DNA of 64,000 nt, from contig CM030705.1 in NCBI GenBank assembly GCA_017979445.1, positions 8,940,679 to 9,004,678 on the forward strand, written 5' to 3'. Under the pieces are notes generated by a model. That model saw nothing but the letters and a program-made list of their open reading frames with translations, was not told the origin of the DNA and ran no database searches. Source of the DNA: Akebia trifoliata. Its lineage: Eukaryota > Streptophyta > Magnoliopsida > Ranunculales > Lardizabalaceae. How positions within the stretch are numbered: position 1 is the stretch's first letter; each line of letters starts with the position of its first letter. A program made the translations under genes and the position numbers. Positions 35,410 through 47,934 of the stretch are shown here, in pieces.

Positions 35410-38400
35410 CCAAGACGATTCATTAATAATCTTCTCATTGTGACTTGACATTTCATGATTTTTTGAACATAGTGCATGTATATGTAAGTGATACATGTCT
35501 GACTCAGATTAAGTAAAATATTTGCACTTGAAAATGGTATATTTTACAATAAATTTTTTATTGATGATTTTTTTTTTTTTTAATCTTTCCTAAGTTTTTC
35601 ATTTTTGCAACCACAACCCATGATTCAACATATTTAACAATATCATTTTTATTTTTTCTGAGCCAATTTCATTAATTTTTTTAGTAGTTTAAGATATCCC
35701 CCCAAATTTAAAGTTAGACCAATCAGATTTATACAAATTTTTACAATTAAAATGATTAAGATAATCAAACACACAAGAAAAAGAAATCAGATTCTCTTTT
35801 TCATAATAAATCGATTGAACATCTCAAATTGTAAGATTGAAATTGTTCTTAGATATTTTATTCTCTTTCTGCATCTTGTGGGGTCCAGGGATCCAAGACT
35901 TTTTAATTTTCGGATCTAGTTGTATAGATATTGAGGTGACGTGGGTCCCATCCAAATCAGATGCAAATTATTAGGGGGTTCTTCTAAAAAAATGCTATTG
36001 TTGAGGGGTTCATCCCAACCATAGTAATGAAATAATTCCGCAAGGTTGGATTAATCTCGATAAATTTGGAAAAAAAAAATTCAAAAAATTTCAGTGACGA
36101 GTTAGAAGTTTTGGTATGATCATTTAAATGATTGATTTCGGTCATTGATCTCAAGAATTTGAGTTCACACATTTTATGGGATGAAGGGGCGTTAAAAAAA
36201 AATGAGGGGGCATTAAGAAATAAAGTTTTGATGGGGTGGGAATGTGACCCATAATTCTTTCCAAACTATTCTTCATAGTACCCTACAACTTTATTATTGT
36301 CCTTATCATACATTTTCTTGCACTCGACTAAAAACTCTGCAAATCATTGTGAACTTTCGATTGGGACTGTAAATTTCATTGAGAAAAACTTTTCTAACTA
36401 ACTTAGTAAAGATTTGAGCCTTATTAAAATGTATTTTCACCTCAGTAATCTAATACACAACCCTCTATTTTACTTCGAAAAACTCAGAACCAAAAAGAGA
36501 GAATTTTAAAAAATAATATTTTTTGAATTTGACTCAAATTTTTAAAAATGAATGACTATTGAACTTCCACGTAACTCCCGAACCTAAAATAGAAATTCAA
36601 CAGTGAAAAATATTTTATTTTTGAGAATTTTTCTTTTAAATTCATAAAATTTTATCCTCTACAACCCTGAAACAATGAATGATTTTTTTTAGATGCTAAA
36701 ACTTGAGCCCAAAGACCTTTAGTGAGGGTGAAATCCTTACTAACTTACGAAGGTTAGTCCGACTCAATTTTGTTAACAAATAACAAACGACTTTACGATC
36801 TTGAAAAACCAAGTCGAAAAAGGTGAAAAGATAAGTCAATTATTTACTAGACACCCAAAATGCAAAGAATAAAATCTACATCAATCGTCAGATTAGTTAA
36901 AGTAACTTTACTTTTACCTCGAGATCATCGCACAAGAAGACGATAGAGAGCGTGGAGAAGGGAATAGTAGGTAATCATGCTGACTTGGAATCTACATGAT
37001 ATATCAATATATATGTATTTTTGAGGTTGACGTATCAACGGTAGCGTAGGTACCAGGTGGACCCACCACGTGCCGAGTGAGAGGAGGTACATAACGGTGA
37101 GGGCCCTTAGAGATTTTTTTTCAGCCCTCGAGGGTGTCTGTGGGACCCACATTAAGGACAAGTGTTTTCGCTTCCTCCTTGCCGACATAATTAGTAGGGT
37201 CCACTAAATTAATGCAGAATAACTCCCACTTGCGTCATGTTCCGTACATTTTCGATGGAAACAGTATGGGGGAGTTGACACGTGGAAGATAAGTTCTTTA
37301 GCTTTTTCTCTTTTACAGGTTTCGGAATGACGAAAAGACCCTTGGCTTTCTTAAATTTGACCATAGCACACATTATGCGAGGATCTGTTTTCTAGGAGGA
37401 AACATTCGTCCGGATTGACACCATTGGATGGGTCTTCAAGCTTTGTGGATTTACGTATATCGATTAATTATAACCCTTAGATGCAAGGATTTTGATTTCA
37501 AATAATTGATTTGAAACTTTTGAAAGGATACCGAAAATTATGTTTAAATTCGTCATTAAGTGTAAACTTGGAGATTTGATAACTAAAATGATTATGCATA
37601 TAGTCTCCAGAATGAAAGTCCCCTAAATGTTCACGATGCATATAACCTGATATTAAGTAAATTGACACGTGAATTCAATGTAGGACAAGCGGTACAAAGT
37701 TGGGGGAATCGAAATGTGTTGTATTTCTCGATAGTACTACGATGAGGACATCACATGATAATATGCCAAGAACTTGAAAATCTATAAATAAGTAAAGAAA
37801 GAAAGAAAAAATATGCATTATTGTTTGAATCATTTTTATACTATCGACTTTGATACTCAATTGATCATCAAAATGTATATGTTGACGCAACAATGTGATC
37901 AAGGAGATCGAAAAAATAAATAAGGATTGAATTGGGGGAGGGGGGGATGATTATCCTTTTGTAGTGTGCAAGTGGGGGGTCCAAAATCCTTAAAATCAAC
38001 ACCAAAAGATTGTATTAAAGCTGTCTTCTCCAAATGAGACCTAGTGGGCCAAATGCACACATGGAAAATATCATCATAATCATTTTATGTGTCCGACATT
38101 GTCTAGCATCCAATGACATAAACTTGTGCCACATGTCCTTTTTTACATTTTATTATTAGTAGTTTGTTACTATCTTGTGGAATTGCAACTGTTTGAACAA
38201 TCGAAAAATAAAACAAGGTCAAAGAAGATGATTTATTGGAGACGACCATGAATCTCCCAAACTCCCAATAGATTTGTCGATATTATCATCGTGTTCTCAC
38301 AAGAAATAACAACTTTTGTAATTACGAGTACTTCCCTTACTAACTATAACTTAATCTCTAATCAGAGACAATTTATGAGCTTTTAAGCGTCCAGCCTAGG

Positions 38401-39155
38401 CCCCTCCCAATTCATGCAAGTCCACCAAACTCAACCATCAAAATAATGTTCTCTTGGTTTGGCTCCCACTTAAATTCATTCTAGTGCATCAAATTATAAT
38501 TTCGTAACAGAATTAATTTCTAGTAGAAGTTGATAACCACTCCATTTTTAGCAAAGTTATGTGATAAGAAATCAAATCTTTCATTAATTCTTCAACAATT
38601 GATACTAAAACTGTTTTGTCTAACCAATATTAATAGTACTTACCTAACTTCTTGAACAAGGGAAGATCTACTCGCTTGGAAGCATGGTTTTAAAATTGTA
38701 GTTATCTCATCTCGCTCCCAATTGATTCGGATGAGATGAATCTTTTAACTCAATTTACAATTATTTAATATTATATTTATATGCAAATAATTTAATTTTA
38801 TAAAATATGGTGGATTATAAAATTATTTATTACAAAATCATATTTTTATCGTGATAATAAGTATTTAAAAAAAATATTTTAATAAAAAATACAAAAACTT
38901 CACTTGTCGAGATTTTCTAAGTGCCATCCAAGTCATCTCTGTGGTCAAACGAGACATTGTGCGAGATGATTCACATTGAATATTTCACTCACTCCTGAAT
39001 GAGAGTGAGATGATATTGACTCAATCAGATGAAATTGGTGACACCATTACTGGTTGTGGCATGCTAAAAGTTACGAATAGTTGTTATATTGCAATAGTAA
39101 GATGATAAATCAAAATTACTAAAGTTGAATATTGGGCTTAGTTCCTATACTTTAC
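35410..39155. other. Intergenic spacer, no supportable gene
   Basis: Mostly A+T-rich. The interval 37020-37300 is more G+C-rich and holds CCACCACGTGCC (~37063) and GACACGTGG (~37278), G-box-like motifs that could belong to a decayed promoter or an unrecognised transcript. An 87-codon minus-strand frame there (36925-37188) has no recognisable domain. A degenerate repeat starting GGTTTTAAAATTG lies near 38680-39060. Confidence 0.5.
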
Positions 39156-39166
39156 TTGGATAAAGT

Positions 39167-39571
39167 TAGGGTTGTCAACGGACTGGGTTTAGATCATATC
39201 GGGGTAGATTTGGTACCAACCCGATAAAGATCGGGTTAGCTCCATAACTGATCTAATAGGTATCGAATCAGGTTTTTATTAGATCTTGATATTAAGATCC
39301 AAATTTGATCCAATAACAATTGAATTAGATCCATGTCAGAACAAATCAATTTGATATACAAAATATAAATAAACTTCGTATATGTAAAGAAATATATAAT
39401 ATAATTTCTAACATTTTATCGGATCGAGTCCTTACCAGATTAGAACATGGTCAATTAAGATCTAATCCAATAAGATATCATGTGGGAACCATATTGGAAT
39501 CTAAATTATCAATCCAGTCCCAAAGCTATCGGATTGGATTTCTGGTTTAATCTGATCCATTGACAACCTTA
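39167..39571. mobile_element. hAT-like MITE (first of an adjacent pair)
   Basis: 405 bp. Left end TAGGGTTGTCAACGGA, and the reverse complement of the right end TAAGGTTGTCAATGGA. Flanks GATAAAGT and CAGAAAGT match at 6 of 8 positions, an eroded 8-bp duplication as expected of hAT elements. The body is rich in GATC-type inverted motifs and encodes nothing. Confidence 0.65.
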
Positions 39572-39578
39572 CAGAAAG

Positions 39579-39613
<35 letters not shown>

Positions 39614-39614
39614 T
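39579..39614. repeat. (CT)n(TA)n compound microsatellite
   Basis: A run of CT units turning into TA units, lying between two hAT-like MITEs. Confidence 0.9.
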
Positions 39615-39676
39615 GCGATGCTCTGTTTATGGAAGAAGGAAGTTGATCTAACCTGTTTCTCTAGAATACCAAATAC

Positions 39677-40239
39677 TAGGGGTGCACATGGTTCAGATTT
39701 GTGACAAAATCGGAATCGAACCAAACCAAACATGATCGGTTCTACAAATTTGGAACCAAACCAGTCCAAACCAATCTTGGTTTGGATTGGTTCAGATCAG
39801 TTATCGATTCTCATACTTATTATTTTCAATAGTAAAATTAAAATAGTTAAAACTTAAAACTAAGCAAACTAAATAGTAAACAAAGCATCGCGCATAACAC
39901 ATTAAAAATAAAAATAATGAAAAAATTAGAAAATAAATAAAAAACTTGAATAAGAGAGAATGAATGAAAGAAACCAAGAAAGGAGTTTGAGACTTTGAGT
40001 ATTGTTTGAATGTTTTTTACCTTTTATCTTTTAAGAATATATTATATTTTTAAATAAATATATATAATATAAAAATTGATTCGATTATATTATACCCGTA
40101 ATCTAGAATCGAACCAAATCAATCGATTTTTTTTACAATCCGTACCCGAATCAAAATACGCTCAATCTAAATCAATCCAATCCAAAAGATTTCAAATTGG
40201 TTTAGTTCTTGGATTTGCTCGATCCAGTGTGTACTCCTA
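39677..40239. mobile_element. hAT-like MITE (second of the pair)
   Basis: 563 bp. Left end TAGGGGTGCACATGGTTC, and the reverse complement of the right end TAGGAGTACACACTGGATC. Flanks CCAAATAC (39669-39676) and CCAAAGAC (40240-40247) match at 7 of 8, fitting the 8-bp hAT duplication. Non-coding. Confidence 0.7.
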
Positions 40240-40247
40240 CCAAAGAC

Positions 40248-42060
40248 TAATACTAATTTGATGCTCTTTTTTCATATGTTCCTTGATTCAACAGGTACAA
40301 AATAATAAATATTTTTTTTTTGTGTATCCTGAAGTAAAGGATCCTTGAAAATTTAAGATTGATGAGCAATTATAAGCAAAAATAAGTGTAACATATTCAT
40401 TCAAAAGCTAATGAAATTGAATAAAATGACTAGCATGAACATCAAAATGACTTTGAAAGAGTTGTTGACGTTCAATTTGACTAAGAGATCAAATTGACTC
40501 CCATCTTAAATGAAATGGACTAAACAATTCGGAACAATATTTTACATGAAAAATACATAAGGGGTGAGCCAAATGTGAATACAACTCTTCTTTTAGTGAG
40601 ACATATACTATTGAAAGTAACAAACTTAATAATTAGAGGAAGATGCAAGCCTTCTTAAGTAGTGGAGAAATGATGTGGTCACGTGAGGTGGTTCTATTGC
40701 TGACTCAAAAGATCACGTGGTCCCCCCTCCATTGGACAACTAGAATTTAAATCTATCATTGTCACTAAGTTTTAGAAATGAAGAGAAGTTGTGATAATTT
40801 CCAATACTTGAATTCATTGGGAACTGCATGGGATCCATATAATTACATTTCTTTTCGCAATAAAATATGATTGGGCTTAGGGTTAGGGTTAGGGTTAGGG
40901 TGAGAAGTGTGTGTGCGTGTTTACATTACAAATCAAATCATTTTAATAATAATTTGCCCCTTTGTGAGCATAAAAAACAAAACCCTAATTTTTATAGGGT
41001 CTACAAAGGCACACACCCCACAATTGTAATCCCAAAGGCATGTCTTATTCCTTTTTCTTGGTCAAAATAAACAAGAGAGTAAAAAAAAGAGTTGTTAAGA
41101 ACTACCATGTCTGTCCTCCTCTTTAGGTGCATTTGAGGTCGTAACCACTCGATTTTCCTTGAGATAATCAATTGGATCATCCTATGGTGTCGATGTAGGA
41201 TTGTTAGTATGCTCAAGCGGACGACAGTAGTATTTTTTTAGTTTTCTATTTAATGATTATTCTCGAAAACCTATACTCATAGGTTTTTATAGGTTATCCT
41301 AGACTATTTATAATGGCCAAATAAATCTCCCCTGGCAAGACTACAATTGTTTATTTTAAAAGAAGAAGAAGAAGGGGTAAGACTGTAATTTTCTCGTTAT
41401 ATTCTGTGCCGAGTTGTCTCGTCTGCTTTTGTTTGGACGAGAGGCGGTGGTATGATTGAGTTTGAGTACGAAGGATTGGAACTTGTAACCATTTCAATCC
41501 CATGGGTGATTAAAAGATGCCCCTTCATATTTTGCTTAATATTTTTATAACCCCCTATATTTTCACATGTTCCCCTTGACTTGGGTCTTCTTTAAAAGAC
41601 TAATAAGGTAACCTAAATACCCTTTTTTTTTTTTTTTTTTTTTGTGATTTTCTAACTCAGAAAAGTAATTTTCACTTGGTATGGACGTAGTTGACGTGGT
41701 AAAGACATAAAACCATAGCTCTTTTTCTTCGGAATACACAAGGAAAATGATCAATAGTTATGTGTCATTGCCACATCAATCGAGTATTGATGAAGTGAAA
41801 ATTTTTTACTCAAAAAATCATTAGCATTTGTTTTTTTTACTCTCTAAAGTAGTTATCCTCAACTATCTAGGTAATTTTTATTTATTTTATTTTTACATTA
41901 TCTCTTCAATATTAAAATTCTACTTATAACTTTTAGATTTCAAGATAAGGTGGGAATTTTTAGGATATAAAAAAGTCGTAAAAAATTGGGTAAATAAAAT
42001 GAGGATTTTTCACAAGAGATTAAGAGATAGGCTTCTTGTTTAGATGAAGTTGTGAACAAA
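40248..42060. other. Intergenic spacer
   Basis: No coding pattern. It contains the (TTAGGG)4 motif listed separately and a T run at 41622-41643. Confidence 0.5.
40877..40900 (+). repeat. Interstitial (TTAGGG)4
   Basis: Four exact TTAGGG units. The usual plant telomere unit is TTTAGGG, so this is either a short chance or slippage repeat or an interstitial telomere-like motif. Confidence 0.9.
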
Positions 42061-42320
42061 GTTAGACTACATGAGTGATTTACAAATTAGTGATAAAATT
42101 TGGTAAAAAATCGACGGTTCACATTCTAAATCACTTTTAATGGGGTTAGAAGTTTCAGATTGGGCTGATTTTTTTTTTTATATTTTATGATCTTCCCATC
42201 ATAAAGATCATCCTCACAAAAAATCAGCTCAATCCAAAATTTCTAACCCATATTTTAAAATTTTATTAAAAAATAAAGTTTTTACTTATGTTTTCTCATA
42301 TGGCCCTTGAACTTGACCCT
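42061..42320. mobile_element. Truncated nested-palindrome element E6
   Basis: Closely matches the right half of E2 (TGATTTACAAATTAGTGATA, CGACGGTTCACATTCTAAAT, TTTTCTCATATGGCCCTTG, GAACTTGACCC). The left half is missing. It ends at a (TA)n tract that leads straight into E7. Confidence 0.8.
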
Positions 42321-42339
42321 ATATATATATATATATATA

Positions 42340-42721
42340 GAGGGAAATGTTCAGCACCCTAAGTTTTACCACACACTTTAACAAACGTTTTTTGTCCTAC
42401 ATGGATTAGAAGTTTTGGAATGAGTTGATTTTTGGTGAGGATGATCTCTATGATTAGAAGATCATCCTCCCCAAAAATCAGCCCATTCCGAAATGTTTAG
42501 CCCCATGTTTACACGTTGAAAAATCGTGGACCGTCCATTTTTTGTAAATCAATTTTGATGGGTTAGAAGTTTTGGAATGAGCTGATTTTTGGTGAGGATG
42601 ATCTCCTCACCATAGAGATCATCCTCACCAAAAATCAACTCATTCCGAAACTTCTAACCCATGTAAGACAAAACGCGTTTGTTAAAGTGTGTGGTAAAAC
42701 TAAGGGTGGCGAACGGGACCC
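42340..42721. mobile_element. Nested-palindrome element E7
   Basis: Outer arms pair as CACACTTTAACAAACG with CGTTTGTTAAAGTGTGTGG. Two hairpins on GATTTTTGGTGAGGATGATC and its complement. The central spacer ATCGTGGACCGTCC runs in the reverse orientation relative to E4. TA tracts on both sides. Confidence 0.85.
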
Positions 42722-42736
42722 ATATATATATATATG

Positions 42737-43126
42737 TATGTAAATGTTCAACACCCTAAGCGTGTAAACTGAACCCTACACTTTAACAAACGTGTTTTGT
42801 CCAACATGGGTTAGAAGTTTTGGAATGGACTGATTTTTGGTGAGGATGATCTCTATGATTAGAAGATCATCCTCACCATAAATCAGCCTATTCTGAAATT
42901 TTTAGTCCCATGTTTACAAGTTGAAAAATCGTGGACCGTCCATTTTTTGTTAATCATTTTTGATGGGTTAGAAGTTTTGAAATGGGCTGATTTTTGGTGA
43001 GGATGATCTCCTCACCATAGAAATCATCCTCACCAAAAATCAGCCTATTCCAAAACTTCTAATCCATGTAGGACAAAACACGTTTGTTAAAGTGTAGGGC
43101 AAAGCTTAGGGTGGCAAACCAGGCCC
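42737..43126. mobile_element. Nested-palindrome element E8, tandem neighbour of E7
   Basis: Same orientation, same outer arms (ACACTTTAACAAACGTG with CACGTTTGTTAAAGTGT) and the same spacer as E7, so E7 and E8 are a direct tandem pair separated by a short TA tract. Confidence 0.85.
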
Positions 43127-43143
43127 ATATATATATATATATA

Positions 43144-43516
43144 GGGTCGGGTATCGTAGACCCCCATTATGACTCACATGGCGACACACCGTTTTGTCTT
43201 ATATGGGCAAAAATGTTTGGAATGGGCTGATTTTTTGTGAGGATGATCTCTATGGTGAGGAGATCATCCTTGCCAAAAATCAGCTCATTATGAAACTTCT
43301 AGTCCTATGCTTACAAGTTGAAAAATTTGTGACTATCCAATTTTTGTAAATCAATTTTGATGGAGTTAGAAGTTTTGGAATGAGATGATTTTTTGCAAGG
43401 ATGATCCCCTCGTCACAGAGATCATTCTCACAAAAAATCAACCCATTCCAAACATTTTTGCCCATATAAGAAACGGTTTGTCGCAATGTGAGTCGTAATG
43501 GGTGGGGTTCCGTAGA
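43144..43516. mobile_element. Nested-palindrome element E9
   Basis: Outer arms differ from E7 and E8: ATTATGACTCACATGGCGAC and CCGTTTTGTCTTATATGGGC on the left, with the complements on the right. The hairpin core is the same. The right end runs directly into E10 without a TA tract. Confidence 0.85.
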
Positions 43517-43873
43517 CACATAAAGCTACTCATAAAGTTACAACGTTTTTATCTTATATGGGCAAAAAGGTTCGAAATGGGCTGATTCTTTGTGAGGATG
43601 ATCTCTGTGGTGAGGGAATCATCTTTGCAAAAAAAAAAAATCATTGCATTCCAAAACTTCTAACCCCATCAAAATTGATTTACAAAAATTGGACGGTCTA
43701 AAATTCTTCAACTTGTAAACATGGGGCTAGAAGTTTCATAATGGGCTGATTTTTGGCAAGGATGATTTCCTCACTATAGAGATCATCCTCACAAAAAATC
43801 AGCCCATTCCAAACATTTTTGCCCATATAAGACACAACACGTTGTAGCTTTATGTGTATACGGATCTTGATCA
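43505..43873. mobile_element. Nested-palindrome element E10, joined to E9
   Basis: Begins CGTAGACACATAAAGCTAC, and the reverse complement of the right end reads CGTATACACATAAAGCTAC. Both inner arms carry TTATATGGGCAAAAA. The E9/E10 junction GGTTCCGTAGAC is compatible with both termini, as if the two share one end. The right side ends in (TA)n. Confidence 0.8.
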
Positions 43874-43889
43874 TATATATATATATATG

Positions 43890-44600
43890 GACAAACTAAT
43901 GATTTTCTATAGATAGATTAGTGATTTATTTTATGAAAATTTATGTTTATTTTTTCATTAAAAAAATGTTACTTGCAATTTATAGAATATTGGCAACCCA
44001 TATAACCAAACCGACTTTAGTTCGATTTGGGTTGGTTTAGTTCTAGTTCTTATTTAGCGAAATCGAGCTATGTTCATTCAGTTCCAATTTGATCGTAAAT
44101 CAAATCAAGTTGCACCCTTAGACACAACTATTGTATAATGTTGACAAAATGATATCAAATCGACAACATTACGTGATGACTTTGTCAACATTAACAATGT
44201 TTCGGAAATACCAAATTTTTTTGTTATTATTTGAGAATTTACCTTAAATTAAGGTTTTTTATATAAAGAAACAAGATCATGATACATACCTTCTTCAAAA
44301 CACTCTAAATAGCTTGTGGACATAATAACAAAGTTTGGATTTGGTAATTATCTAAAAGAGTTTCAATTGGATTAAATTAAGGAAGTTTTATCAAAAAAGA
44401 TAAAATTTTGAAAATATAAAAATGGTATTTTTGGATTTCTTACCAAAGCCCATCATCTTCAACTCTCCTAGAAAACCTATCTTGTTCTTATGTTGAAGAA
44501 AATATAATTTAATCTGAGTTTTAGGGCATAAATGTCATCATATTTTGCAATCAATCTATAAGTCATCCATTAATTCGTCGATTTAGCAAGTTAATCAACT
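43890..44600. other. Spacer with a dispersed repeat
   Basis: From 44320 to 44600 the sequence resembles 46640-46990 in the same direction (AAGTT(T/C)GGATTTG, CCATCATCTTCAAC-like, TTAATTCGT(C/T)GATTTA). No gene seen. Confidence 0.5.
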
Positions 44601-44845
44601 ATGGCTCAAATTATAATCTCAACATTATTAAACATTATAACTCTCGTTCAAACAATTTTAGTAGTTATTTACAATTATGATTAGGTTGATATAAAGTCTT
44701 AAACCCAAAAATAGAAATCCAGCCAAATAAAATAAAATAACAGAGCTTCTACTGGCACTCCAACTATTCACTTATTTCGTTTATTTTAAATTGGTGAGTA
44801 TTAAGTAAAAGTTGGGATGCCAATATCAACTCTCTTTATTTACCT
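44600..44845. repeat. Dispersed copy of the 47.9/49.3-kb arm repeat
   Basis: Shares AAATTATAATCTCAACATTA, TTCAAACAATTTTAGTAGTT-like sequence and GCCAATATCAACTCTCTT with the arms of the foldback at 47935-49670. Confidence 0.6.
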
Positions 44846-44947
44846 TCACCAAAAGAGAGGAGTCATTAATTTTCACTGCTGAGTACTTATAGTGTCATAC
44901 ATATAAGAGATTTCACCTACTTAAATGGAAAGAACTAAAGTAATCCT

Positions 44948-45190
44948 CATGGGCAGTGATGATTTTAAAACTCGTCCAAGACTGAGATGTATCACCCGAG
45001 TTAACTCGATATCGAAGTTGAATGAGACCAAACAAGTCACTTTTATTGATCGAGATTTAATACTTCACATTCAATTTTTTGAGTTTTTGAACGAGACGTC
45101 TCAAATGTATCGAAAAACTTGTCCAAGACAACTTGATATCAGGCCTGGATAAGACGAGACGCAAAATCGAGTTTTAAAATCATAATAGGC
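44948..45190. mobile_element. Inverted-repeat element inserted in a local tandem repeat
   Basis: Perfect 15-bp inverted ends TGATTTTAAAACTCG / CGAGTTTTAAAATCA. On either side lie copies of a ~60-bp unit (ATTTAAATGGAA(A/G)GAACTAAA and ATCCTCAT(G/A)GGCA), so the element sits inside a tandem duplication. Non-coding. Confidence 0.65.
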
Positions 45191-45259
45191 ACGCTCTTGT
45201 ACATATGAGAGATTTCTCCTATTTAAATGGAAGGAACTAAACAAATCCTCATAGGCACA

Positions 45260-47930
45260 CTCTTCCCTTGAAACACAACTAGGTAAGGCTCTTATTTTAT
45301 TATAGAAAGGCAAATGGGCAACTTTCGGTTCTTATTTAAACTACTACCATATTGTATTTTTAATATCTTAAAGGTTCTTTGATTAACATTGGAGTTTAAT
45401 ACACTATAATAATCTAATTATTTATATTATGAAGCATGTGAAGGCCACATTTACAATTTTACATTTGATTATGATCTCAAGCAAAGCCTAATCACTTTTA
45501 TTCTTGACCACCATATTAGTTGATCCTTAGAAGTGAAATTATTCTTCAATTTCCGTGTGAAACGTCTTGTTGACGACGGAACCCATGTAGCATTTTGCCG
45601 TCAAAAAAATTAGTATAAATTACAAACTCCTTTTGTATATAAATATTGCATATTTGATTCCATCAATAAATCATTTTAATTTTTTTTATTTTTCTTATAA
45701 GTTCCATTATCGATGAATAGATTTGTACCTTGGGACTCTATCTTTATTCTCGTTCGATTCTTTCAATATAATTAGAACAGCTCAGAAACCAAAACCAATA
45801 CAAAATAAATAAAATTGAGAAACCATCCTAATGAATGTAAACCAAAGCTTCCATCAACTTGTTTAGTTAGAGAAGATGACAAAGATAAGTAGTGCAAGTG
45901 AGATTGAGGAACCCCAAAATGGTGCCTTGTTGAATTACTTAATTAATCCTTGGAGACCTAAAGATGCTTCCCATCATCCCTTTAAATAATTAAATAGGAT
46001 AATAATAAATAAAAAAAATTAAAATAAAAGTCACTAACAACCATCCATTATTTTATGAGGAAAATGATCTTTTCTCATTCAACAAGGTTTATTCAAATCT
46101 TATGCCACATGCAATGAGTTTAAAAAAAACTTGGGTTGATTAGTTAAATGATTAAAAATGGACTCTTATGCGCACAAATCCATGAAATAATAATTAATAT
46201 TAAATAGTATAATGTTTAAACACAACAACCCGACCAAACTGTTACTTATGGTCGTGAATTGCATCGCCTTGTAACTCGATTGATGACGAGTAGCTCGATC
46301 TTGGGATCGAATCCTTCTGTACTTCATGTTAAAAAGGATTTTTGTTAAAATGTCAGAATTGTGCAACATTGTAATTGATTTTTAGCAATTATAGTTAATT
46401 TATGTCGTGTTTGTGTAATTAAAAAAAAAATATGCAAAGCCGTCGAATGTGCCAATTTAGTAAGTTTATAGTCTGTTGATGACAATACCACAGACATGGG
46501 ATAACAAACAAAAATTGGAATAAGAAAAATAAAAGAAAAGAAAAAATCACTGAGAACAAAAATATTTAAAGAGAAAATAAAATGAGGGTTTAAAGAAATG
46601 TTTCAAATTAGGGAAATTTCTTATCTTGAACTGCCCATACATTGGGCATAAGAGTAGTAAGAAAGTTCGGATTTGATAATTATTCGGTGGGGGAGTCAAA
46701 TTGGTTAGTTTGGGTATTCGGAAAAATTATGTTAAAAATAGGTAAAATTTCGGAGATTTTACAAAATATGTTTTCGGGTTTTTTTTTCTCTTTCCAAAAT
46801 CCATCATTTTCAACTTTTCTAAAAGCTATATCTTTTCTCGATGTTTAAATGTTGAAATTTTTTTTTTTTTGAAGGTGAGGAGTAAAAATGGTACCATGTT
46901 CCACAACCAAGTGAGGAGTCCTCAATTAATTCGTTGATTTAATCAGCTAACCCCTAATTTGGAGAATTTTTTAAAAACTTCGGAGAATTTTGTGACTATG
47001 GTTAGAAGCATAGTTTTAAGTTTAAAATTGAGTCAAGTTGACTCTTTTTGGTTTTGGGTTGACTCAGCCCCCAAGAAGAGTCAACATAGGAAATCGTTTT
47101 GTGTGAGCCAAGCCAACATGAAACTGCATTAAGTCAGGTAAGAAAGTCAGCTGAGTTTTGCTGCTACATTTGATATTTGTAGAGATCCAAATAAAATATA
47201 AATATCACTATTTATTTAAATTATTAAAATTAAATTTAAATACCTAGAAATTTAATAGGGTTTTTTATTCCGTTGAGTCGACTTGAAAGTTATGGACTTG
47301 ACTTGACCCAGTGGGCTGGTTAGAAACCATCTCTTGGATTAGTCATCCAGTTAGTTAGTTATGAGGCCTGTAAATCCAGTATTGTTCTTGCTTTTATTTG
47401 GCCTTAGGCTTTTATCCTTGTTGGGGCTTTTGAAAGCCTGATCTGATCCAAGGCCCACATCCATTCAATTTGGAACGGACTTGAGTTTCTATCTCTTGAA
47501 AGAAAAAAAAAAAAATCAATTTTTTTTGCCCATTTGTATCTTGGCAAAAATTAACTCTATCCCTGCAGTCATTTTAATAGGGTAAAAATGGTTGAAAAAA
47601 TCGATTCTGGGCTTTGGCTTTAGTGTGTAAAGTTGATGTTGAAACACTGTTTTTCCAACGCAATTCCAACTTCCATGTCTCTACCTTCCAATCAGGCCCC
47701 AACTTCCTTCCCAAGAAGTGCTTTTTGGGGAGCGATTTTGGCTACCCCAATTTAGAGACCCTACATACCTATTGGTCCACGTGGCATATAATATTTAACC
47801 AATTTTCTCTCCCACGCTAATATTTTGTTCTTCCTTAACAAACCTCAATCATTAATACCAATTTAACATAACAAATTGATTACAAAATCAGTTTGGTAAC
47901 TTTTTTTTTTCCATACAATTAAAACTAAAA
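45260..47930. other. Intergenic spacer
   Basis: A+T-rich. It contains the second copy of the 44.3-kb repeat (46640-46990) and a GTCAAGTTGACTC-rich patch (46995-47340) similar to 16020-16330 in PRP40A intron 1. No coding sequence could be supported. Confidence 0.5.
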
Positions 47931-47934
47931 ACAA

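Noticed and set aside
36925..37188. 87-codon minus-strand open frame as a small protein gene
   Set aside because: No recognisable motif, no clear promoter or splice context. Kept only as a note on the G-box island.
31057..43873. CRISPR-like array, because of repeated palindromes
   Set aside because: The units are long, variably spaced, flanked by (TA)n and lack uniform spacers. This is a plant nuclear genome, so they are transposons.
46240..46330. tRNA gene or SINE
   Set aside because: GGGATCGAATCC fits a B box, but no convincing A box, cloverleaf or flanking duplication was found.
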